A DNA stretch of 64,000 bases, from the NCBI GenBank assembly GCA_024364805.1, contig CM044519.1:49883805-49947804 (forward strand). Reading direction: 5' to 3'. The translations under genes were made by a program, and so were the position numbers. The number at the start of each line of letters is the position of its first letter. The first letter of the stretch is position 1. The DNA comes from Euprymna scolopes (lineage: Eukaryota > Mollusca > Cephalopoda > Sepiida > Sepiolidae). The notes beneath the pieces were generated by a model. It had not been told where the DNA came from and searched no databases. It worked only from the letters and a program-made list of their open reading frames with translations. This document shows positions 13,546 to 28,600 of the stretch, piece after piece.

Positions 13546-16500
13546 TATGCATGCATATACTAGATTAACTGTATAGGACTAGTATAAAAAACAAGTGTAG
13601 CATGCATGGTTCCTCGTGAGTGTACAGTGAACGAGGCATAAAAAAAAAAAATGACCAAGTTCAGCATTTAACCCCAAAAGTCCCTAGGGGATGTCAAATC
13701 CTGATGAAAATGANNNNNNNNNNNNNNNNNNNNNNNNNNNNNNNNNNNNNNNNNNNNNNNNNNNNNNNNNNNNNNNNNNNNNNNNNNNNNNNNNNNNNNN
13801 NNNNNNNNNNNNNNNNNNNNNNNNNNNNNNNNNNNNNNNNNNNNNNNNNNNNNNNNNNNNNNNNNNNNNNNNNNNNNNNNNNNNNNNNNNNNNNNNNACA
13901 AATATGGTAAAATAGTCCCAAAAATGGAGTGTTTTCCCAAAAAATCTGTTCTGTTACATTTTTACTCATATCATGTTTGTGCAAAATTTTTAAAAATTCC
14001 AAGGCATAGTTATTGAGAAGAGTCCGGACAGACGAACGGACAAGGGTGAATTTACAGGTTCATCCTCCTTTTGTCGAGGGATCAATAAGTGTTTATTTTT
14101 CATTTAATTTTAATCTAGTAAATATTTTTGATAATTTATTTTCTTTTAATAATATACAACTAATAAACTTGATTGACATTATTTCTATTGAAGTGGTTAC
14201 ATCCAGACTTTTGTATCACTGTACATAAATACATGTGTGTGTGTGTTTGTGTGCATAATGTACAAAATTCTTTCGATGCTAAGATTATTTGCTGTTAAAA
14301 CTTGGATATAAAAAGATTTAAAAAAAAATTTTTTTTTTAATTTTAAAATACTTACGTCACTAAACCTTGCTCAATGATACCACCAAAAAGAACTGCAGTA
14401 ATGTGAAGTTCTCGATCAGGATATTGTGGGAAGAAACAATATTCTTCAAAAAGGTTCCGAAGCATACATGTACACACATCCTAGGAGAAAATAGAGAAGA
14501 AAAAAAATCTCATTCTTGTTAAGGTTCTGGTGAAAGTCTTATTCAAAAATTATTTTTAATGTGAAAAAATTAATCCATTGATCTACATTTATTTAAGCAC
14601 TTAGGTTTTTAAAATATAAGAATTTTCAATAAAAAAATTGTTATAAATTTAAATATCCAATGAGAACTTGTGTGTATACATATGCACACACATTAGCATA
14701 TAAATAAATAAAAGTGTGTATATCCCTATGTTAGGTAAGTGTTACAGAATTGTCTCCTTAACTAATTAACTGATCATTATGAATTTTGAAACGCAGCTAG
14801 GTTAAAAAAATAAGTATGCAAGTAATATTTTAATGCAAAAGATAGTAAAAAGCATGAATGAAAATTTAAATGCATTTGATTTTTGCCAAATTTCAATGAA
14901 TATTAGACATTAATATTTAAATTTAGGTCCCTTTGGGACATTTTAAAAAGGTTTTTAGCAGGCATAATACAAGCACAATTGCATATTTGCAAATTCAAAT
15001 ATTTCAGATCTCCATTAAATACGAATTAAGCAAGATTCCCTAAATTTCAATTTCTTAAGCTTAATGGGTGTATTAAGCTTTAAATTTTAGACATTTTCTA
15101 GAATCAAAACTATTTAATCAAAATTAAAATCTTGATTTTAATCTTTGTAAGAGGACATAAAAGTGATACAAAACTGGTCCATTCAAGGTATTAAGTAAAT
15201 TTTCCCCTCTCCAATCAGACATAGGACTGTAAACTCAAATGCCACACATTCCAATATGGTCACCCTTCTTGCTAATATCTGTGTGTTTTGGGAAAATTTC
15301 ATTCAATTTAATAATTTTGTTCTTTAATTCCAACCCAACTGACTATCCCAATATGCCAATAAAACATCCTTCGTTAAAATAAAATTCTGAAATTAAAAAA
15401 CATCTTAGTTTCCATGCATAAAAATCATATAGGTCGGTAAAGAATTTAATTCTACTGCAATTGCTATAAATTGTTTTTGAGTTCTCAACTGTTAACTATC
15501 CTGGACTTTTACTATATTCTACTCCTGGAAATAAAGTGAAAGCATTGAAATAATTTTGTCTAATACATTTTATTTCAGTCTGAAGTTAAATGCAAGATGT
15601 CTAGCTAGAATATCCCCCACCCCCCGAGAGAAAAAAAAAAGTTTTAGGATTAATGCTTTACTCTCTCTATAAATATAAACGAAAACATCCCACCCACCAT
15701 AACCCATTCTCCACCCCTTCCACCATAAGCAGCGAAACTCGAACGACAAGTATCAGTGAGTGGAAAACTTTCCAACACGATGGTTGTGCCTTTTTGGCAA
15801 AGAAGAAATCAGTTCAATGAATATCTGAACACGAGAAAACTCCCGACCGGTATTCTTAAAATTATTTCAGTGCTAAATTGTCCTTATAGTTACTTTATTT
15901 GAAGTTTCTCTTGGGAAGAAGAAAAACTGAACACTCTTAAACGGAAATTACAGTAATCTATATCTATTCCATTTTCATTTCATTCATAATTATGAGAGGG
16001 GAATTTATCTTCAAATATCTTTAATTTCGAATTAAAGCGACGGACTTATACTAAGTAAATATTAATAAGTCCTTACACTCCCCTTTTTTTTAAATGAAGA
16101 GTAGACAACGCATTGTGGATACATTATGGGCAGTTCTTGTTACTCTTGCTTCTTATTTGGCCCTCAGTCCTCATTTCCAATGAGTGATGTTTCTGACAAA
16201 GGGTGAAGAAAAAGCTGCTCTCCAGGATGACAGTACTTCGTGAACAGTAGCCCGAGATGTTGGAAATTTTCTGTTCCTATGTCTATCCTTGTGGCCATGT
16301 CACTAGTAAGGATGCTGGAGATAAACGTTTCATCTGGGCCGACATTATCCGCCTGATAGTCAGGGACCCGAACCTTGGATTAACCACTAAGGAGGCCGTC
16401 CTATCAGCAGGTGCAAAATACTGGGGCTGCTGTATTGCCATTAGGTGAATGGATTCTGGACCATACAGTAGTTTTGAGTAGGGCCTCTCGATGCCATACT

Positions 16501-19500
16501 AGTGGGAAATTGTTACGGTTTTACCTTATCATGGCTACAAAAAAATCTTCCTCTCTTTTTCTCTCTTCCTTTCCCTCTCTGTCCTGCTCTAACGAAGTCT
16601 GTCGACCTGTTCCACAAATCCCAATCCTCAACATGAAATACCTCCAGAAAAATAACAAGTGTAAACCTAGAACCCCATTTTCCAACATAGACCCCTACTA
16701 CCATGTCTCCAACATCAGAGGTCTACGTTCCAACCTCCCAGAGGTTGAAACCCAATTACAGGAGACGAAACCAGACATTCTTCCTAAGCGAAACTGGCAT
16801 TAGGCCGACTACTTCCCTTGACGAATTCATAATTAAAGGATATTCTAACTTAACATCTAAATCTGACCCCCAAGATCGCTATGGACATGGAATATGTGCC
16901 TACATTAAAGATGGCTTTCCGTGTGATAGGGATATCTCCAGAGAAGACCCTAATTTACCATATATGTGCTTCCGGGTTGCACTTGCTTACTCTACTGCAT
17001 TTATATTTGTTCTCTATCGCCCCCACAATAGGGGAGTTACTATGCTTAAGAGTATATCTGAAAAAAATTGACCACGTCCTGTCTGCTCACCCTTCAGCTA
17101 ACATCCACATTTGTGGTGACTTCAATGTCCACAATGCAGAATAGCTGACCCACTCCAACAAGATGATGAGGGGAGGTTCTGTCATGATTTTGCCATTGCC
17201 TATGACCTCACCCAGATTATCCACGAACCCACCAGAGTGCCAGATACTTCCGGACCTTTTTCTCACAACTTCCCCCGAGCTATGTTCAAGTTCCATTACG
17301 TCTCCTCTAGGATCTTCCGACCACTCGGTTGTATCAGTTAAGATAAAAACAAAATGCAATAAGTCTTCAGATGTACTTCTCCACTGTATTGTATATCGAT
17401 ATTCTACCGCTGACTGGGATAGCTTCCGTACACTTATATCCAATCTACCTCTGCATTCCATGTTTAAAAAGAATGTGTCCTCCATAATATCAGACCTGAC
17501 CGAATGGATAATTGTACGCATAAACCGATTTATACTATCCAAAGATTTCCAACAAAACCTAACAGCCATACATGGTTCTCCCCAGTAAGTGCTGCTGCCA
17601 TCGCACACAATAACTTTTTCCATAGCTACCAATGTAATAGATGTACTGAGACTAAAGCTGCCTTCAGGACTACCAGCAACCACTGCGAAAGAGTAATAAA
17701 AAATGCAGGAGAGCTATATGCTCAGTCTGTTAAATCCAAAGTAGCTGAGCAGCGGCTTGGTTCCCACCAGTTTTGGCAAATAGCAAACAGGATTCTAAAA
17801 GAAGCGTACGTTCTATTCTAAACATCATCAATGGACCTGAGGTCATCTCGTCAGCATCAGATAAGGCAAAACTATTTGCCAAGAACTTTGCAGCTAATTC
17901 TACCCTATGCGACAAAGGCCATTAACTCCCCATATTTCCTCCTATAACAAACAACACGCTCTGCAACATACAAATATCTGTGCATGATGTTGTCAAGCTA
18001 ATCAAGCACATTGATTCCAGTAAAGCAACTGGCCCTGACGGCATTCCAGTTATAGTGCTGAAAAAGCTTCAAGTAGAACTTGCCCCCATACTTACAAAAC
18101 TCTTTAAGTGTTGCCTTAAAGAGAAGTGCTTCCCAACACCCTGGAAAACCTCATCAGTATGCCCTGTATTTAAGAATTCAGGTGATAAGTCATCTCCCTC
18201 AGTACAGACCAATAAGTCTCCTGTGTGTCATGAGTAAGCTGCTGGAATCCATATTAAATAAAGTAGTCAACCACATCAGCAGAAATAACCTTAGTGACAT
18301 GCAATTTGGTTTCCGTTCTGCCAGATCTACAGCAGATGTGTTAACTGTTATATCTCATAGGATTAGTGAATCTCTTGACAAAGGCTTCCTCTCTAGGGCA
18401 ATTGCTCTTGACATATCAAAGGCCTTCGATAAGGTATGGCATAAGGGCCTACTTCACAAGAATTCCAGCTACGGTATAACTGGAAATGTTTTCTCGATTA
18501 TTAAATCATTTCTCTCCGATAGGCTCATAAGTGTAGTGGTTGATGGGCAGAAATCAGAGGCACTCAATATTAATGCTGGAGTCCCTCAGGGGTCCATCCT
18601 GGGCCCAGCTCTCTTCCTGATATATATCAATAATCTCCCAAAACACATACTTAAATCATTCGTTGACATCTATGCTGATGACACGACCATCTATGGCAAC
18701 ACATCAAAAGCCGTAAATGACAAAGTTCTCTCAGATTCTCTCTCCTCTGATCTTGACAGCGTGGTACAGTGGGGGAGGAAGTGGCTGGTTACTTTTAATG
18801 CATCTAAAACCAAGCTTCTATCTTTACATCATCAATGTTCTGATTCCCATCTGGCATCAATTGAAATGGGTGGCTCTCGTCTAGGGGAAGCTCCATGTTT
18901 TGATAAGCTTCTGGGCTTGACTTTTACTCCTGACCTAAAATGGAACATGTACATCAAGTCAGTTGCCAAGGTCACTGGAAAAATGGTAGGATCCTTCTAC
19001 CGCTCCAGAAGATATCTCACTACTGATGCAATTCTCTATCTGTATAAAAGCCAAGTGCATCCAAGGATGGAGTACTGCTGCCACATCTGGGCAGGAGCTG
19101 CTAAAAAACAGCCTATCCTGCCTTGACAGAGTACAAAATAGGCTTTGTGGCCTAGTGAGTGATGCCCTTTTCTCTTCCCTGCAACCTCTCTCCCACAGGA
19201 GAGACGTTGCAAGCCTGTCTTTGTTTTATCGTTACTACCATGGCAGGTGCTCGTCTGAACTCCAATCTCTGGTCACTCCTCGACAATCTTTCACGATAAA
19301 AACCCGCCTAGCTGAAACCGCTGTCAAAAATTTTCCCCACTCCTTATCTGTGCCAAAATCAAAACGTAGATTCCATGAACAAAACTTCTTTCTTAAAAGT
19401 GCACGCCTGTGGAACTCTGTTCCGGTTGCCTGTTTCCCATCTGACTACTGCAGTCTCACCAAACCAAGTTGCTCACCAGCTACTTATAAATGGGAAACCA

Positions 19501-21457
19501 CTGCACAGAGAACGAGGTTTCGTTAAACAGATGAAAGAGAAGATGGGCGAAGTCCACAAAGAGTCTGATGACATGTTCCCCCCATTTACTGAGGAGGAAT
19601 TGAAGACTGAAATTAAACATCTCAAGTCTAGAAAGGCATCAGGACTCGATGGTATCTCAACAGAGATGATCCAGAATTTTGAGCCAAGATCTCGTGAATG
19701 GATCCTATCACTGTTCAACCCTGTGCTGCTGGATACAACATTCCCAAGATCTGGCGATGGGCAAAAGTTATAGCTCTTCTTAAACCAGGGAAAGATCCCC
19801 AACTACCATCTAGCTATCGCTCTATATCCTTGTTGTGTGTACTGTACAAGTTGTATGAACGCCTCATTCTGGCCAGGATATCACCAATAGTTGAAGACCA
19901 GCTTACAAACAACCAGTCTGGGTTCAGGGAGGGGCGTTCATGTGTTGGTCAGGTTCTGAACTTGACTCAGTACATAGAGGATGGGTATGAAAGAAAAAAA
20001 AAATCACAGGGGCTGTATTTATCGACCTCACGGCAACCTATGACACCATCAACCACCGAGCACTTCTGCTAAAAGTTGGCCAGACCTTGAAGAACAGAAA
20101 AATGGTTTCCATTATAGAATCTCTTCTCCAGAATCGAAGATTCTTTGTCGAAATGGATGGTAGGCAGAGTCGGTGGAGGTCACAGAAGAATGGTCTGCCC
20201 CAGGGTTCTGTCTTGGCGCCGACTTTGTTTAACATCTATACAAATGACCTACCAGAATTTACAGACATCCGTAGATTCATCTATGCGGATGACACGTGTC
20301 TTGCGACACAAGACAAGAGCTTTGAAGCAATTGAGAAAAGAATCTCCAGTGCCTTAAAAACCCTAGCCTCCTACTATAAGAAATGGTTCCTCAATCCCAA
20401 TCCTGGGAAAACAAAAGTTTGTAGTTTCCACCTTAACAACCACATAGCCAACAGGAAGCTGAAGATCCAATCGGAAGGTAAGGAGCTAGTAAATGAACCA
20501 TATCCAGTCTACCTTGGCATCACATTGGACCGAACTCTCCTTCAAGACACACATAGACAAGCTCCGAAAGAAGATCGCGTCTCGAATTAACTTAGTCAAC
20601 ATACTGGCTAACTCGAGTTGGGGAGCAGACTCACACACGCTAAGGACAACATCATTAGCCCTATGTTACTCCACGGCTGAATATGGCGCTGCAGTATGGT
20701 CTCGCTCAGCCCATGCTCACCGCATTGAAGCAGATCTCCACAAAGCTTGTCGGATCATAACCGGAAACTTAAAAAGCACACCTCTACCAGCCCTATACCG
20801 ATTAAGTGGCATACCACCACTTAAAGTCCGCCGGGATATAATTGCGAGAGCTGAGCGTACTAAACAACTCGAAGACGCCAGACACCCTCTCTATGGCTAC
20901 TCGGAGGTGGCTAGACGACTTGTGTCCCGGCGAAGCTTTGCCACAGACACTCCTACATCCTCTTACCGGCTGCAGATGTGGAGAGAGGTAGACCCTCAGT
21001 CTACAAATATAGCACTGCCAGATCCCAGTGAAACCTTAACACCTGGCACACACCTGTCCCGTTCGGAGTGGGTCACTCTGAATAGGGCAAGGGCAAAACT
21101 TGCAAAAACTGGCGACAACCCCCTCATTTGGGGTTACTCTACAACTGCTGAATGCCCCTGTGGTGCCCGAGTTCAGACCATCGAGCACATTTTAACATCT
21201 TGCCCACTGGGGCTCAACTGCACGGACGAAGACCTCAATGTTGGTAATGAAACCGCACGCCGCTGGTTGAAGAGATGGAGCGACAAGATATGAATGAATC
21301 TGACTACAACCTGGATGTCTTCAAGTACAATGTAAACACATTCCTGATGAATCACCTCCTTAAGTAAGACACTTTATCAAATCTCCAACACTAAGTACTG
21401 TACACACAATAACCCTTATCCCCGAGTGGCTTCCGGGCCTTGATAAGTGGTGACTAC

Positions 21458-21497
<40 letters not shown>

Positions 21498-22631
21498 CAT
21501 TCCTAGTATTTTTAAACCACTTTTTCCTCAGCTTCACTATTATAAAGAAAAATATTTTGAAATGTAAAATACTTTACCCTTTCTCTTTTATTCTGGGAGT
21601 CTCTGAACCTCTTTAACATTTCCAAGACTTCATCAATTGATAAAACCTGGTGGGGGGCCTGATTGTAAATCTTTTGGAAATAAGAATTTGCTTCATCTTC
21701 TATGCTTTTACTAAAGTGTTGACTGCTTTCAGGAAATATATTCAAATCTCCTGAAGAAAAAAAATTTTAAAGAAAAAGTTTACTCAGAATAGAATTTTTT
21801 TTTTAATAAAATAGCATAAAAGTCAGAGGTAATCAGATAATCAATGTCTTTCATATTTTATTCTTTCAACTAAAAATGCTTAAAGCGACACATAACTTTG
21901 CACTCATCCTGTATAACTAAACTTAAGCATGTTATGGACAAATATAGAATTTATGAATACTTGAGTGTAAAATCAGAACTTTTATATGCTATGTTACATT
22001 TTAGCAATAACATTAAAAATCACACTAAGCTTAATAATAATCAAGCAACATTTTTATCTCGCAAAAATTATTTGCCACTGCAATATCTAAAAAAAAAAAA
22101 ATAAATAAAATCTTATTGTATAAAACCATTGTCATACTAAAACTGAATTAATCAACGTTTGTTTCCATAAGGCCTTTTTCCTATACATTTTAATCATACA
22201 AAATGTCCACATATTGTAATTTATTTTTAAGTCCTGTTTACTTTAGCAGGAAAATAAGCTATTTAAACAGCAATATTAATTTTTATTAAATCATATTAAA
22301 CTTTTTCTTAAAAATCATTAAATCTAATTGTTTAATGCAATAAGGTGGTCTGAAATCATATCAAGCAGGATTTCTTCATTTAATTGAAGTTAATATTAAC
22401 CAATTACGTTTAATTCTAAGAATCACTTTTAGTGTATGAAATGAATTTGGATTCTTCCATCAATAATTTTAGCTATTATTAAAAGACAGAAAAATTAAAA
22501 ACAATCAACAAGTTACTTTTATTTGAAGATTGGAATTAAATTTCAAATATTTTCATTTGGTGCTTTTTGATATCATAACTTGATACATTTAATGCTGGAA
22601 AGGTTATTTATTTGTAGGATTATTTTAGGAC

Positions 22632-22669
<38 letters not shown>

Positions 22670-25600
22670 GTATGCGGGTCATAATTTGCAGATGATTGTT
22701 ACTTTTTCATTCAATTGGTATATTTACTGCAGCATGGCTAAGTTTGGTTTTATATGTTAGAAGTATTCTAGTCTTCCAAATCTTTTAGTATAATTTAATC
22801 TTTTTCAAGAGATTCAGCATGTTATTTGTGTGAAAATAACGGAAAAGTTTTTCTATATTGCTTTGTCTTGTAATATTGTGATTGGCTTGTTTTCATTAAT
22901 TTTTTTTTATGAAAATGTTTTTTTTGCATTGGTAAACATGATATTTTAGGAGGTGTGAGTTAGGATTATGCAAGAATAACTTGGGTGTATTCTGGCTAGG
23001 ATTACTTTATAATTCCATGGTTTCTTAAATCTCAATTTTAATTTAAAGAGCTAATTATGTAAATCAGTATATCTAAAAAGAAAATTAAATAAAAATAAAA
23101 CAAATTCTTTTTTGAAATTGATAGTGTTAAAAATTTTAACTTATAAATTTAAATAAAGTCAAATAATATTCTGATACTTAAACATAGGACAGACTTTTTC
23201 CTGAAAAAATCTTACCCATAAACATTTTGTTATCCAAATTTTGTTGCTGTTGCTTGAGTGGTGCCTGTGAACTTAATGATCCTAATGTGTTTATTGGATT
23301 CCGACTTGGTACCATTGGTGCTTGTAGGTTAAAGTCTACAATTAAATTTGCATATTTATATTAAAAAAAAAAAAAGAAAAGTTCTTTTTAAATTAAATAC
23401 TTGCAATGAAATAGGCACTGAGAGAATGTCTAACACACTTGATGTTAGTATTTCAACAGTGATCATTTGAAATCAAATAGCAAGGTGAAAAAACTTGATA
23501 AATTGGTCTAACATGAACTCTCCGAATGTTAAGTTTTCAAAATAGGTCACTATTTTACAAACAACCTGATATAATACCAGTGGGATCATATGGGAATGCC
23601 ACACACTTTCTTCATTTGCATGTTCACTTCTATATAACAGCACTTGTTATTTGGATATTACACAAGCTCATTCTCACAGTTCCACTATGCCATCTTGTTC
23701 AATCAAGTTTTGCAGCAATTTATGACATCTCTACTACTGCAAAAGTTTATCCAGGAGAATGAACATTCCAGCATGACCATACCAATGTAATCGATCCATC
23801 CTTAGAATAACCGATGCTGGAAAAATGTAGTTCTTTTAACAAATCCTTTGACATTATGTGTTATGTTTGGTCAGATTTCATATTGTGGATCCATCTGATC
23901 ATGAAGCGGTCATTGCAGTGCAAACAGGTTGGTTGCTTTTTGTTTTACGGTATGTCAACCCTTTCTGGGTTATTTAATGCTAAATCCAGTTATTTTGGGA
24001 ATAGTATTCAAAGTTGTATCCAGTTATTTTATAGGAGATTTTTATTCTTCAAGCTCTTCGTATTTTCAATCGTTAGTTAGTTTGGTTGGTTGGCTGCAAA
24101 CAGGAGAGAGAGAGGAGTGAGTGAGCGCCAAACAATCACTCTCATTGATGCTCTTAGCAATCACTCTCATTGATGCTCTTAGCAATCACTCTCATTGATG
24201 CTCTTAGCAATCACTCTCATTGATGCTCTTAGCAATCACTCTCATTGATGCTCTTAGCACATGTGCTATATTATTTGCCCCAAATTTAGAGAGGGACAGC
24301 TGGCATTGTTATCAAAGACAAGAAATTTCCAAATACTAATATTCATTTGAAATAATATATATAATAGTAAGGAAAATGTCTTCTGTAAAAATAATTGCCA
24401 TTGTCAGTTAAATATTCTTTAAATAAAATACAACTATATTGAAAATTGTAACAATTTATATCCTTTTAAGACATTCTTGCCATAAAATCAGCTAAATGTT
24501 TTCTTTTAAATAAGTTTTATCCTTTTTACTTGCTTTTTACAATTTAAACAAAATACTATCTTGCCTTGTTAGCTAAATATTCAAAAAATATATCTTCAGT
24601 GATCCCATATTTAAAAAAAATTAAAAAATAAATATAACATACAAAAATGAGCTTCTCTTAGCACATCAGATATACAAATTAGCATTATTTTCATTTAAAA
24701 GGTTAATTTTTATCAACTTAATTAATCACAAACCACTAAAGTATATTTCATTTGAACATACGATCTTTATTCTCACTTGACATGCATAAAGAGGAAATTT
24801 TTATTACTTTTTAACTTGAAAATTATGAATATAAAAAAATAAATACAATTGTTAAGAGTTCAAGAAATTCTGGATATACCTACAGGCTAAACTTACCAAA
24901 TTTCACTTAGCCCCTTTTACTTATATGCAATACTATACAATTCTCAGTATATCCTTTGACCCCATAAAAAAAAAAAAAAAAATTATAAAATGTAAATTAT
25001 TATTCCTAATAAATAAGGCCTAATTAATCATTAAATCTAGATTGGTAAAAACAAATAAAAACATACTTTGTAATTGACTTGTGAGAGCTTGAATAGAGCT
25101 GTAGCCAGGTTGAGCTTGATTTATTTCTGGGAAACCCTTGGGTGGTGATCCAGGGGATGCAGCAGCAACAGCTGCAGCAGTGCTGAGGGTGGCCAGACTC
25201 TGAGGAAAGGCTGCACTAACTGCAGCAGGAGTGCCCATAGCTAATGCACTCATAGTATTCATAGAATCCATCTGAAAATAAATTAAAAATATATATATAT
25301 TTATTAAATTAAAAAAAAAAAAGTTAAAAGTAAATTTAAGCTTTAAATATAAGGGAATGTACAAATAAAATATACCAATTTAGAATGTATAAGTAAGTTG
25401 TAGAGCATATGCCATAGATATTTATTTTTAAGAATTCATTTTATGTATGGAGTCAATATTAAAAATAAAAAGTCAGTTATAATTTGTATGACAGTTTCTG
25501 AGATTTCTGAAAAGAATGACAACAGATGTTCATTTCAAATAGATCAGCCATACGACAAATTCAGCATGAACTCAGCAAAAAGTAGAACTAGAATGTTTGG

Positions 25601-28600
25601 AACCTTACAAAAAGAAGAGCTCCACGATAAGGGAAGACAAATCTTCAAAACACAAATTTATAAAAATGATAGGTTATTCTTACGTTAACAATAACAGGAT
25701 TCTGTTGGCCAGTTGTAATCCCAGTTTGATTAAGCTTTGCTCCTACGACTCCAGGGGGAATCTGTCTAGCTTTGTTCATCGCCAGATTAGCATTGGCAAC
25801 CATTGTCAAAATCATTTCAGACAAATCTTGATTGGTAATTTGACTTTGAAATAAAAAAATAAAACTCATAAAAAAGATCCAATACAACAAAAAGCCACAG
25901 TTGTCAGTATATTTTAACTCATCAATATTTAAAGTATGGAAATAATGAAAAAAATCAAAGCTTGTCATATTTTGGATTGCAGGTATCACGAGAAAATGTT
26001 TTTACCAATGATTTTTCGGAATTTTTGTTAAATGAGAGGTTGTATTATTCAAACTAATTTATTTTGGTTGTTATTTTCAGAAACTTTTGGACAATGTAAA
26101 CTTCGACTTCCTTCAAACTTCAGAATATTTATCAAACTTTGGAATCTTTGAAATTTACATAGATTCAATTTTGTAGAGCTTCTCTGAGTTTGAAAATATA
26201 CTCTGAAGATTACATGGACTGAAAAGTTGTGAAAACAACTCAACCAAAAATAGTGGTCGAGATCATACAAATACAAATTTCATCTTGGTTTTATTTTATT
26301 CACACTGTTTCAACTAATGTAAACGCAAACCTTCAGGTACATCTTGCCAAACAGTCGGGATAGTTATGTCAACCTTTGGGCAGATTTTAAAATTTTAAAC
26401 AAAAACACTTTATTTAATCCAGATTCCATTAATCTCCCAAAGACATTTAGAATTGATTGTGAATATATATACATGCATATGAATAATTAAATTTTAAAAG
26501 CTTTAAACCAAATCATGTAAAGATGTGTTAGAACCTTGGGGGACCACAATTTGTGATTATAACAAATGTAAAACTCAACTGGTTCATTTTCTTCCATTAA
26601 AGTTGAATTTCTACATATAAATTGACAAAATTAAAATGTATTTTTATGTATTAGACCTTTCAATGCAATATTACAAGTCATGGTTGTTTCTGTAATTATG
26701 CAACTAAATGAACAAAAATTGATATTTTCCACTGTTGCAATAATTGTTTGTAAGACTTGTAGATAAGCTGTTTATATCATCTACTAAAATTGTTTAATTC
26801 TTACTCTGCACATAGATATTTTATGAAATATAGATTAGAAAGGGACAATTTTTAACAGAATTGTTTTTTAAAGAATAAAAAAATCTGAGGATTGATACAA
26901 AGATTAGAAATCACCAACGATTATCCACTTATTTACATAAAATAAAACTGCATGTTTGTGTGTACATCCACAACGTTCTCAGGTGATCAGCTATAGAGGT
27001 GAAATTTGGTTTTGCAAGATTGATATTAAGTTAACACTGATAAAATAAAGCTTAAATCGAGAGGAAGTTCCAATTCTGAGAGGGGTTGGTCTGTGTGTGC
27101 GTGTGGGGTGGGGCACAAAAATCTTTTCCTTAAATTGCATTTTCAATTAAATGAAAATTAAGAGAAATACACTAAGTGTGCATGTGAGGGGAAGAAAAGA
27201 GAAAGTCATTCTTTGAAAGAAAAGTCACCAAACTCCTCTACCACCTTCACAGCAAAATTAGCAGGTTTAATTTTGAAAGAGAATCGTCACGAGAAGGTAA
27301 AAGTAAGTTTGGTTTGGTTTTACAGCATATCAACCATTTTTGTTTTTTTTGGTTATTTAATGCAGAGTTTCATTTTTTTGTGGATTAGATATTTTAATTT
27401 ACTCAGTAAGTCAGCCTTTTTTGCATCATTAGATGATGTGCTTTTTTTCTTTTTTTTCTTTCGGGTGTGTGGTAGAGTTGGATTGAATTAAAGTTGTATT
27501 CTTTTATATAGAGTTACTTTTTTCAGAAATGTTAGTATTTTGTTGGAATTTATTTTTTTAAATAGTTCTTTCATATTGTTGACATTGTAATAATTTTGCC
27601 GGATATGCACGAGATCGCCACAATCCAAAGGAAAGTGTTTTACCGTAAAGGGTTGTTTTTTTTACATGGAGTTCACCACTTATCAAGGCCCAATGGCCAC
27701 TCGGGAATAAGGGTTATTGTGTGTACAGTACTCAATGGGATAGTGTAGCAATAGTATTAGAGAATTGATAAGAGGTCATTATTTAGGGGGGCAGTTCATC
27801 AGAAATTTGTTTGTGTTGGACTTGAAGACATCCAGGTTGAAGTCCGGAGGGAAACAGGCAAGCGGAACAGAGTTCCACAGGCATGCAGTTCTAAGAAAGA
27901 AGCTTTGTTCGTGGAATCTACGTTTTGATTTAGGCACAGATAAGGAGTGGGGAAGATTATTGACGGTGATTTCAGCTAGTCAGGTGTTTTTTGAAAAAGA
28001 TTGGCGAGGGGGGACCAGAGAATGGAGCTCAGACGAGCACTTTTTTTTATCAAGAAGGAGTGGGTTATGTGTGTGTCCTATGCGAATACGAGACAAAATC
28101 ACTTCCTCTCTACGTGATCTTCTGGCATCTGGTGATCATTCTTTTTTTTGTGGGTTTGATCTTGAAAAGTTTGTTATTTGGACAGTTATTCCATCTTTCT
28201 TGCCATTTCTTCATAATGAGATTATTTATTTGTTGTTTGTAGTCAGAATGTGGAATTTTTATATTGCTTTTAAGGAGTTTTAAAGCGTTTTTGGCAGCTA
28301 TGTCGGCTTTTCCATTGCCCTGAATTCCAAAATGACTGGGGATCCAGCAGAATTTGATACTTTTGTTTTGTGAAAGAGGGTGTATTTTTTGTAATAGTTT
28401 GATAAGTAGCGGGTTATTCAAATTTTTATTCTTTAAGGATTCAAGTGCCGATAGGGAGTCTGAAAAAATTATAAATTTGTTGTGGGCGAGGTCAATAATG
28501 AGGTCTAGTGCCATAGGCTGTGGCTTCGGCACTAAAAATTGAGGCATGGTATGGTAGTCGCTTCTATAAGGTAATGTTAGTGGATACGACTCCACATCCG

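Larger units (their letters stand above)
12802..14355. other. CNOT1 intron with assembly gap
   Basis: AT-rich intron with an AT microsatellite at about 13522-13548, an assembly gap at 13714-13897 and a repeat around the gap. The rest shows nothing recognisable. Confidence 0.6.

Noticed and set aside
13620-14002. Open frames across the N run
   Set aside because: They are artefacts of translating unknown bases.
24133-24257. CRISPR array
   Set aside because: Units are directly adjacent without spacers, and the DNA is from an animal.
25443-25854. Plus-strand open frames over CNOT1 exon 13
   Set aside because: They are the reverse-strand shadow of a conserved CNOT1 exon.
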